In this document: one piece after another, positions 1-9,500 of the stretch
Layout of the letters: the number at the start of each line of letters is the position of its first letter
Numbering within the stretch: position 1 is the first letter of the stretch
DNA from: a bacterium
Lineage (GTDB): Bacteria > ARS69
Length of the DNA stretch: 9,725 nucleotides
Reading direction: 5' to 3'
Assembly (NCBI GenBank): GCA_025774865.1
Contig: JALGZO010000305.1
Coordinates: 1 to 9,725 of the forward strand
The notes under the pieces: generated by a model
The model's database searches: none
What the model was told of the DNA's origin: nothing
Seen by the model: only the letters and a program-made list of their open reading frames with translations
Made by a program: the position numbers and the translations under genes

Positions 1-462
1 GTATCCGCGGAGGTTCGCCTTGTACGCGTTCGTGAGCTGCTCCATCACCACCACGAGGCCGACGAGCGGGACGCCCCACCGATCGACGGGATGAATCGAA
101 TCCCACTCGAAGGCTACGTATCCGAGGATTCCGAGAAAGAGGATGACCGCGCTGAGCAGGACGCCGCCCACTCCCGATCGCCGGGCGTCCAGGGCCGACA
201 AATCGTCGCCGCGTCCGATCACGTGCCCCAGGTACTTGCTCAGACCCGGCAGTAGTCCCGCGTGCGAGTGCAGGCCGTATTCGAACAGGAGGACGAAGTG
301 CTGCCACATGCCGGTGCCGACCGGCCCGAGGATCCTCGCGACGAGGAATCCCTTGATGATGTAGGTGAACCGGAGCGTGTACTGGCTGGACGCGAAGCCG
401 GCGATGTCGAAGAGGATCCTGCGACGGCTGTCAGCCGCACCGCTCTCGGTTTCGGACGTCAT
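1..462 (-). CDS. Putative MOP-superfamily (Wzx-like) polysaccharide flippase, N-terminal part (3' end outside window)
   Basis: Reading the minus strand from the ATG at 460-462 gives 154 codons with no stop before the window edge. The N-terminus is short and hydrophilic (MTSETESG). It is followed by a segment around residues 20-43 containing IIKGFLVARILGPVGTGMW. The pattern K-G-x-L-V-A-R-x-L-G-P-x-G-x-G-x-W is characteristic of the first membrane span and loop of Wzx/O-antigen and exopolysaccharide flippases. Further hydrophobic spans lie near 53-72, 98-118 (LLSAVILFLGILGYVAF) and 129-141. Full members have 12-14 spans and about 420-500 residues, so about a third is present. They move lipid-linked sugars across the inner membrane. 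The gene lies 135 bases after the giant gene on the same strand. The ATG is preceded by GGGAG four bases upstream. Assignment to a particular polysaccharide is not possible. Confidence 0.77.
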   Translation of the reverse strand, partial: MTSETESGAADSRRRILFDIAGFASSQYTLRFTYIIKGFLVARILGPVGTGMWQHFVLLFEYGLHSHAGLLPGLSKYLGHVIGRGDDLSALDARRSGVGGVLLSAVILFLGILGYVAFEWDSIHPVDRWGVPLVGLVVVMEQLTNAYKANLRGY

Positions 463-466
463 GAGG

Positions 467-471
467 CTCCC
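467..471 (-). promoter_or_regulatory. Probable ribosome binding site of the flippase gene
   Basis: The minus strand reads GGGAG, then CCTC, then ATG. The match to the Shine-Dalgarno core is partial and the spacing of four bases is slightly short, but it supports 462 as the start. No better ATG or GTG with a purine-rich leader lies in this frame just upstream. Confidence 0.35.
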
Positions 472-557
472 GAGGTCGGCTCCCCTACTCGAGCTCGATC
501 TCGCGCAAGTCGACGCCGAGCCGTTCGGCGGACATTTTCGGCGGGTCGCGAGAGAGA

Positions 558-586
558 AGCATAGAGACAACGAAGAGGGCGCGCAA
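558..586 (-). promoter_or_regulatory. Weak sigma70-like promoter candidate upstream of the flippase gene
   Basis: On the minus strand TTGCGC (581-586) and TATGCT (558-563) are separated by exactly 17 bases. They match three of six and four of six consensus positions respectively. The stretch is less GC-rich than its surroundings and lies wholly between the two genes, where a promoter would be expected. FCB bacteria often use a different consensus, so this is only a candidate; the flippase gene may instead be read through from the giant gene. Confidence 0.2.
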
Positions 587-597
587 GGGGCGAGCGC

Positions 598-3500
598 CTA
601 GCGGCGGAGGACGACCTTCTTCGTCCGGACCTCGCCGCGCGTCGTGATCCGTACGAAGTACACGCCGGGCCCGACGCGTTCTCCGAACGTGTCGCGGGCG
701 TCCCAGCTGACGCGTTTCGGACCGGCGGCGTGCTGGCCGTCCACGAGGCGGCGGACGAGACGGCCCTGCGCGTTGTAGAGCGCGACCGAGACGTGCGCGG
801 CCTCGGGGAGCACGTACTCGATGGTCGTGGTGGCGCGGAAAGGATTGGGATACAGGCGGGTGAACTCGAATGTCGCTGGCTCGATCCGCACGGGATTGGT
901 CGTGCCGGTCACGGCGGCGGGGTCGTCGTCGATCGATGCGTCGTCCGGCGCCCGGAGCGCGAGAGCGGCCGGGGCGCCCGGCTTGATCTCGAGTCCGACC
1001 ACCGTCCAGTCCGTGCTGCCACTGAGAGATCCGGCGAGGGGTACGATCGATGGGGAGACGATCGTCTGGTCCATGACGGCGATTGACACAGTGTTGCCGC
1101 CGTCGGGGATCGAGTGCTCGATCCGCTCGACGAAGCCCGGTCCGGGCGTGTGCGCCTTGGTCCGCATGGTCGCCGCTCCGAAGACAACCGCACCGTCGAC
1201 CGTCGTCGTGAAGTCGAACGAGTACGCCGCGTTGTCCAGCCCGCCGCTGCACGTTCCGTTCTCGCCGAGCGTGTTGCCGGACAGGACCGCCCCGATGGGA
1301 TCGGAACTCAGAACGCCGGAGTAACGGCTGACCGTGATGACCGCGTTGCTGGGGGCGGACTCCAGAGTCGCGGTCACGACCCCGTCGCCGCTCGGGGTAC
1401 CGATTGCGCTCCAGACGTTGAGACCGGTCTGTCCGCGGCCCGAGCACTGATCCGTCACCGGCGTCCACGTCAATCCGAGCCCGGTGACATTGGTGACCAG
1501 GCGGTACGACTTGGTCGCCACGGCCGCGACATAAAGGTGGCCGGTCGCGCCCGTGATCGGTCCGGTCGTCGCCACCGACGATGAGCCGGACGAGCCTCCG
1601 GTGACGACCTGCTCGAAGACGACTACGCCCCCACCGACGGGTGCGTCGATGCCGGTGCCGGCGAGGGTGGCGTCCACGACGGGATCGTCGGGATCGTCGC
1701 TCGTGATGCGGAGCATGGCGCTCTTCGGGCCGATCGTCGTCGGGGCGAATCTCACGTTGATCGCGGCCGAGTCGCCCGGAGTGATCGTCGCGGGGCCGCC
1801 GCCGGAGATGATCGCGAACTCGCTCGAGTCCGTCCCGACGATCATCGTGCCGGTCAGCGAGAGATCCAGGTCCCCGAGATTGTGCACCTGGAACGCATGC
1901 GTGGCCTGGCCGGAGTCCGCGACGACGTCACCGAAGTCGTACGAAGCCGGAGCGACCGCGATCTGGGGTGCCGGGGGCGGCGCGCCGGTGCCGTCGAGCG
2001 ACACGCTCACGACAGCCTCGTCCGGGTCGTCGCTCGCCACTTCGAGGTTCGCGCTCTTGGCGCCGATGGTCGAGGGCTGGAACGCGACCTCCACCAGGGC
2101 CGAGTCGCCGGGCGCGACCGTGGCCGCCCCGCTCCCGGAGAGGATCACGAACTCGCCCGCGTCCGGGCCGGTGAGCGTACTGCCCGTCACGCTGAGGTCG
2201 GCGCTGCCCTGGTTCAGAATCGCGAAGGTCCGACTGGAGCTCGCCGTGACCGGTACCGCGCCGTAGTCGTGAGCCGACGGACTCATCGCCACGTCCGGGG
2301 TCGGCGCCGCCACGCCCGTACCGGTCAGGGCCACGTCGAGGGGGTCTTCATCCGGGTCGTTGCTCGCGATCCGGAGTGCCGCGGTCTTCGCCCCGACGGA
2401 CGAAGGCGCGAAGCGGACCTCGACCGTCGTCGAATCACCGGGCGTGATCGTCGCGGCGCCGCCTCCGGCGACGATCGCGAATTCGCCGGCGTCCGCCCCC
2501 ACGATCGATGTCCCGGTCACGTCCAGCGTCTGGTTCCCCGTGTTCCGGATCGTGAACGGACTCGTCGCGCTGCCCGAGCCGGCGACCAGGCTTCCGAAGT
2601 CGTGCGCCGACGGCGCCACCGCGATGTCCGGAGCGTTCGCGGGGGCCCCGGGCCGGATCTCCAGCGCGATGGCGCCCCAGTCCGTGGACCGGTTGAACGA
2701 GCCATCCACGACCGTGGCGCCGGCCGTCGGCTCGAGGCGGTCTTGCACCGCGATCCCGCTTGCCCCGCCTCCCGTGCCCTGGACGAAGTCGGCCCGTTCG
2801 GTGAGCCCGGCGCCCGGCGTGTGGGTTCTGGCGCGCATCGAGACGGCGCTGTACGCCCAGGCTCCGGGCGTGCCCGTCGTGAGGTTGAGCGAGTACGCCG
2901 CGGTGTCGGCGCCGCCTTCGCAGAGTCCGTCGACGCCGTTCGTGTTCACGGAGACGATGTCCCCCACTGGACTCGCGGCATCGACGCCGGAGTAGCGCGT
3001 CACGACGATGGTCGCGTTTTCCGGAGCGTCCGCGAACGTGGCGGTCACCGCGCCGCCCCCGGAGGCTCCCCGGGCCATCCACACTTCGATCCCCGTTTGG
3101 TGGCGTCCCGCGCACTGCGCGTCGAGACGGGTCCAGGCGAGTCCGAGCCCGTCGACCGCGGTCACGGCCTGGAGCGATTTCATCGAGACCGCCGCGAGGT
3201 AGAGATCGTCCGGGGCTGGGGCCAGGCTCGCCGAGCTGACCACGAAGCTGGCGGTCGAGCCGCCCGTCTGCGTTTCTTCGAGTGCGATGTTGGCCGGCGC
3301 CGAGGCTCCCGTGCCCGACAGGGCGACGTTCACGACGCCCTCGTCCGCGTCGTCGCTCGTGATCGCCAGCGCGGCGGCCTTCGAACCGAGCGACGCCGGC
3401 CGGAAGCTCACGACGACGTCACGCGTTCCACCGGGGATGAGTGTGAACGCGCCGCCACCCGAGTCGATGGAGAACTCCGACGCGTGCGAGCCGGCGAGGT

Positions 3501-6500
3501 CCACCGAGCCGACCTGAAGATCGGCATCCCCGTCGTTACGCACCTCGAAGGCCTGTGGGGCGACGCCACCCGGCGAAACCGCACCGTAGTCGTGCGCCAG
3601 CGGCGTGACCGTGATGTCGGGCGCGGTCGGCAACACGCCCGTCCCAGTGAGATCCGCGTCGATCGTGCCTTCGTCGGGGTCGTCGCTCACGACGCGCAGA
3701 GCTGCAGTCTTCGCCCCGAGCGAGGACGGCTGGAAGCTCACCTCGACGGAAAGCGTGTCTCCGGGGGTCAACGTGGCCGATCCCCCGCCGGCAACGATGC
3801 CGAACTCGGCCGCATCCACCCCGACGAGAGTCGTCGCGGTGACCGCGAGATCACTGCTGCCCTCGTTGACGACGTCGAAAACGACGGATGACGAGTCCCC
3901 GAGCAAAAGTCCTCCGAAGTCGTGCGAGGTCGGCGTCACCGCGATGTCCGGGCCGAAGCCGAGACCCGACAGCGTCACGTCGAACGGATTCTCGTCCGGA
4001 TCGTCGTTTCCGAAGCGAAGAACCGCATCCTTCGGCCCGGGCGACAGGGGCGCGAACGTGACCTCGACGGTCGACGAGTCCCCGGCGGCCAGGACGAACG
4101 GGCCGCCGCCTGCGGTGATTGCAAAGTCGGCCGGGTCGACGCCTTCGAGAGTCGTGGCCGTCACCTGGAGGTCCGACGTCCCTGCGTTTCGGACCACCGA
4201 CGATCGCACGACCGGAACCCCGACCGGAGTGCCGCCGAAATCGTGCGAAGCGGGATCCACGCTGATGTCGGGTGCGAGGCCGTTGCCCGCGAGGTCGACG
4301 TCGACCGTGCCCTTGTCGGGGTCGTCGCTCTCGATCCGGAGCGTCGCGGTCTTCGCGCCCGCCACCGTCGGTGCGAACGTGACTTCCACGAAGTGCGAGT
4401 CACCCGGGGCGACAGCGAAGGGCGCGGCCCCGGACGTGACGGCGAAGTCTCCCGCGTTCGGGCCGGTCAGCGTCGTCGCACCGACGGACAGCAAGGAGGT
4501 GCCCTCGTTGACGACCCGGATGGCGCTCGGCACCGAAGCCCCCGAGACGACGTCTCCCCAGTCCTGGCTCGTCGGAGCCACGGCGATGTCGGGCTCCACA
4601 CCCTGACCGATGAGCGCCACGCTCAGCGAGCTCTCGTCCGCGTCGTCGCTTTCGATCCGCAGGCTGGCGCTCTTCGGGCCGAGCGACGCCGGCGTGAACT
4701 CGACATCGACCGTCGCGGAGTCGCCGGAAGCGACGGTCGTCGCGCCGCCGCCGCTCGCGATCGCGAACTCCGCGGCGTCGGTTCCCTCGAGAGTCATCGA
4801 TGTGATCTGGAGGTCCGCGGTGCCCTCGTTTCCGATCACGAACGTCTGGTTCGCGCTCGTGGTCCGCGGTACGTCGCCGTAGTCGTGGCTCGCCGGGCTG
4901 ACTGAGATCTCGGGCGCAACGCCGAGTCCCGCGAGCGTCACGTCGAACGGGTTGTGCGCTGCGTCGTTGCTCGACAACCGAAGGGTTGCGCTCTTCGGGC
5001 CCACGGTCGCCGGGGCGAAGGTCACTTCGATCGAGTGCGTCGCCGCGGGGGCCAGCGTGAACGGAGCGCCGCCGGTCGAGATCGCGAACACCGCCGCGTC
5101 CGGGCCTTCCAGGTTCGCCGCCGTGACCTGAAGGTCCGCGTCGCCGTCGTTACGGATCACGAACGTCTGCGACGGACCTCCTCCGCCCACTCCGACGGCT
5201 CCGAAGTCGTGCGACGCGGGCGACGCCGCGATGACCGGGCCGCCCCCGCCGGCCCCGGCGCGGATCTCGAGCCCGACCACGGCCCAGTCCACCTTCTTGT
5301 TGAAGGCACCGTCCACGGTCACCGCGCCCGCCGTCGCGACCAAGCGGTCCTGGACGGCGATTCCGGCGGCCTGGCCGCCGGTGCCCTGGACGAAGTCGGC
5401 GCGCTCCGTGAACAGCACCCCCGGGGTGTGCGTGCGCACTCGCATGGAGGCGGCGTTGTACACCCAGGCCTGGGCGCCTCCCGTCGTGAGGTTGAACGAG
5501 TACGGAACGCCGTCGATGCCGCCGCTGCACACGCCCTCCTCACCATTCGTGTTGCCGGACACGAGGCTGCCGATCGGGTTCGCCGGATCCGCGCCGGCGT
5601 AACGCGTGACGTGGATCGTCGCGTTGCTGGGAGAGCTCGCGAACGTCGCCGTGACGGCGCCGGCGGACCCCGGTCCCATGGCCGCCCAGACTTCCACCCC
5701 GGTCTGGCTGCGTCCTGCGCACTGCGCATCGATCCGCGCCCAGGTGAGCCCCAAGCCGGTCACGTCGACGACGTTCCGGAGAGGCTTCATCGCCACCGCG
5801 GCGAGATAGAGGTCAGGGCCGCCCGCCCCCACGGTCGGGGACGTCACGACGTTTGACGACGACGAGCCGCCGCCGTGCCCTTCGACGAACGCGATGTCGC
5901 CGCCGGCCGGCGCTTCCACGCCTTCGCCGCTGAGGGCGATGACCGAGATGCCTTCGTCCTCGTCGTCGCTCGTGACGGTGATGGCTGCGCTCTTCGGTCC
6001 CAGTGCGGAGGGCTGGAAGCTCACGGAAAGCGAGTGCGACGCACCGGGAGCGACCGCGAACGTCCCTGCTCCCGAGTCGATCGAGAAGTCCGACGCGTCG
6101 ACGCCGCCGAGCGTGACCGACGCGACGTTCAGGTCGGCATCGCCGTCATTGCGAATGACGAGCGGCGTCGGGAGGCTCGAGCCCAGATACACGCTGCCGT
6201 AGTCGTGCGAGCCCGGCACGAGAGTGATCTCCGGCGCGGTGGCGGGGAGGCCGTTTCCGTCCAGCGCCACGTCCACTGGGCTCTCATCGGGATCGTCACT
6301 CGTGAGACGAAGACTGGCCGTGCGCGATCCCGGCGCGAGCGGGCTGAAGCTCACCTCGACGGCGACGGAGTCACCCGGCGGGACGGTCGAAGCGCCGCCA
6401 CCGGTGACGACGGACCAGTCGCCCGCATCGGGGCCGAGGAGACCGGGCGTCACGTGCAGGTCCGACGTTCCCTGGTTGCGCGCGACGAAGAACGCGGACG

Positions 6501-9500
6501 AGTCCCTCCCGACGCGGAGATCACCCCAGTCGTATGACGTGGGGCTCACGTCGATGTCGGGCTCTACCCCGTGCCCCGCCAAGGGAACGTCCAGCACCGG
6601 CTCGTCCGGATCGTCGGTCGCGAAGCGGAGAGTCGCGCTCTTAGCACCCAGCGACGACGGTTGGAAGCTCACTTCGACCGTGAGCGATTCCGCCGGCGCG
6701 AGAGTGAACGGCGTTCCTCCGGTGACGAAGGCGAAGTCGGAAGCGTCCACGCCCTCGAGCGTCGTCGCGGTCGCGGTCAGCTCGTGGGTGCCTTCGTTCA
6801 CGACCGCGAACGTCCGGAAGACCGTATCGCTGCGAAGCGCCGGACCGAAGTCGGCTGACGCCGGGTCGACCGCGATGTCGGGCTCCACTCCGGTCCCCGC
6901 GAGCGGCACGTCGAGGGTGGGCTCGTCGGGATCGTCGGTCGCGAAGCGCAAGGCCGCGTCGCGCGCTCCCAGCGCGGAAGGCTGGAAGCTCACCTCGACG
7001 GACAGCGATTCACCCGGGGCGAGCAGGAACGCTCCCCCGCCCGCGATGATCGCGAAGTCCGCGGCGTGGTCGCCTTCGATCGAGGAGCCGCTCCCGTTGA
7101 GGTCCGCCGTGCCCGCGTTGGTCACCAAGACGGTGCGACTTTCGGACTCGGTCAGACGAAGCCCGCCCCAGGCGAGCGCGGCGGGTTCCACCGCGATGTT
7201 CGAGGTCGTTCCCTGCCCGGCGAGGGTCACGTCGACCACGGGCGCATCGACGTCGTCGCTCGCGATGCTCAGGGTCGCCGACTTCGCGCCCTCCGACGCC
7301 GGAACGAAACTCACTTCGACCGACGCCGAATCTCCGGGTGCGAGCGTGAGCGGGGCGCCGCCCGCGAGGATGGTGAACTCTCCCGCGTCCGCCCCCGTCA
7401 GCGTCGTCGCGCTCACGTTGAGGATGGACGTACCGACGTTGCGCACTTCGAAGAACGCGGGCGCGGACGTGCTCACCCGGATCGCCCCCCAGTCGTGCGT
7501 GATCGGATCCACCGCGATGTCGGGAGAGACCGCCGTCGCGGCCAGAGCGACGTCCAGCGGGGACTCGTCCGGGTCGTTGCTCGTGAACCGCAAGCTTGCC
7601 GTCTTCCCACCGGCCGCCACCGGGGCGCAGCTCACCTCGACCACGAGCGAGTCGCCTGCGGCCAGTGTGAACGGGGCGCTGCCCGCGACCACCTCGAACT
7701 CGGCCGCATCCGGCCCCTCGATCGGCGTGCCGGTGACGGAGAGGTCCGAGGTGCCCTCGTTCACGACCGTGAACGACCTCGTCGCGGAGGTCCCGACGAG
7801 GAGCTCGCCCCAATCGTGGGCGAGTGGCGTGACCGCGATGTCAGCCAGAATGCCCCCGCCGGTGCGCGGGACGTCGAGCGGGTTCTCATCCGGATCGTCG
7901 CTCGGGATCCGAAGCGTCGCGGTCTTCGCGCCGACCGTGACCGGACTGAAGCTCACCTCGACCGTCGCGGAGTCTCCCGGTGCGAGCGTGAACGGCCCGG
8001 TGCCGACGACGATCGAGAACTCGGTCGCATCAGTCCCGACGACGCTCGCCGCCGTCGTACTCAGATCGGCGGAACCTTCGTTCACCACGTGGAAGGTCTG
8101 CGTGACGGTGTTCGTCGGGATTACCCCGCCGAAGTCGTGGCTCGTCGGATCAATCGCGATGTCCGGCACGACTCCGGTCCCCGAGAGCAGCGCGTCGAGG
8201 GTAGCCTCATCCGGATCGTCGCTCGCGACCCGCAAGGCCGCCGTCTTGGCGCTCGGGGAGACGGGCGCGAAGCTCACCTCGACCGAATGCGAGTCTCCGG
8301 GGGCCAGGGTGAACGGTGCCGCCCCCAGAACGATGCCGAACTCGGCCGCGTCCGCTCCCTCGAGGGTCGTGGCCGTGACGTTCAATGCGGCCGTGCCCTC
8401 GTTCCGCACCGTGAACGAACGTGACGAGCTCGCGCTCACGAGGACCGCGCCGTAGTCGTGAGCGGTCGGGTCCAGGGCGACATCCGGCACGATGCCCGTG
8501 CCGGACAGATCCACGTCGACGACCGGCTCATCGAGGTCGTCGGTCTCGATGCGAAGGGTTGCGGCTCTCGCTCCCGGCGATGCGGGAGCGAAGGTGACTT
8601 CGACCGAAGTCGAATCGCCGGGCGAGAGCGTGTAGGGAGCGCCACCCGATGTAACCGTGAAATCCGCGGCATCCGCGCCCAGGATGGTCGTTCCCGTCAC
8701 GTGGAGATCCGACGTTCCGTCGTTGTGAATGTCGAGGGACTGTGGAACGGCCTGGCCGACGAGAACATCGCCCCACTCGAGGCTCTGTCCGGCTCGAATC
8801 TCGGGGGCGACGGCCCGACCGGCCAGGGGCACGTCGAGCGGGCTCTCGTCCCGATCGTCGCTCGTGAAGCGGAGCGCCGCACTCTTCGGACCGAGCGTCG
8901 CGGGATCGAAGCTCACTTCCACCGCCGCCGAGTCACCCGGCGCGAGCGTGAAGGGCCCCCCTCCCGTTACGATCGTGAGCTCAGCCGCATCCGGACCCTC
9001 GAGGGTTGTCGCGGTGACCGACAGGTCCAGCGTACCTTCGTTCAGCACCGTGAACACGTGGACCACGCTCGAGCTCAGGATGACGTCGCCCCAGTCGTGG
9101 GCGGCGGGCACGACGGCGATGTCCGGCTCCACACCACGGCCGGTGAGCGCCACGTCCACGATGCCCTCGTCCACGTCGTCGCTCGAGATCCGGAGCGTCG
9201 CGGTCTTCGTGCCGAGGGTGGCCGGCGTGAAGCTCACCTGGATCATGGCGGAGTCGCCCGGCGTGAGCGTGAACGGTCCAGCGCCGGCGACGATCGCGAA
9301 CTCGGCCGCGTCCGGACCGCCGAGCGTGGTCGACGCCACATCGAGATCCGAGGTGCCTTCGTTGACGACGGTGAACACCTGTGACGCGGAGTCCGCCACT
9401 CCACCGTAGTCGTGCGAGATCGGGCTGACGGCGATCTCGGGCGCGATACCGAGCCCGGCGAGCGAAACGTCCAGGCTGGTCTCGTCGAAGTCGTCGCTCG

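Noticed and set aside
576-599. Possible terminator stem after the giant gene (GGCGC pairing with GCGCC on the minus strand)
   Set aside because: The stem is only five pairs with an 11-base loop, in a GC-rich context and with no clear T run after it. It is not distinguishable from chance.
143-601. Small plus-strand frames of 73, 100 and 78 codons near the left end
   Set aside because: They overlap the minus-strand flippase frame and the gap, with Arg/Pro-rich translations and no recognisable motifs. The minus-strand frame gives a clear membrane protein instead.
485-1468. Minus-strand 327-codon frame overlapping the end of the giant gene and reaching into the gap
   Set aside because: Most of it is an Arg-rich out-of-frame reading of insert C and the sorting domain. 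Only the last ~35 codons lie outside the giant gene. The internal ATG options there (25 or 16 codons) have no convincing ribosome binding site.
1882-3891. Long plus-strand open frame (669 codons) antisense to the giant gene, with others of 743, 452 and 333 codons elsewhere
   Set aside because: Translations are low-complexity Arg/Gly/Asp- or Ser/Pro-rich and match no fold. They mirror the repeats of the opposite strand. Long antisense frames are expected where a GC-rich repeat gene has few stop codons in its complement.
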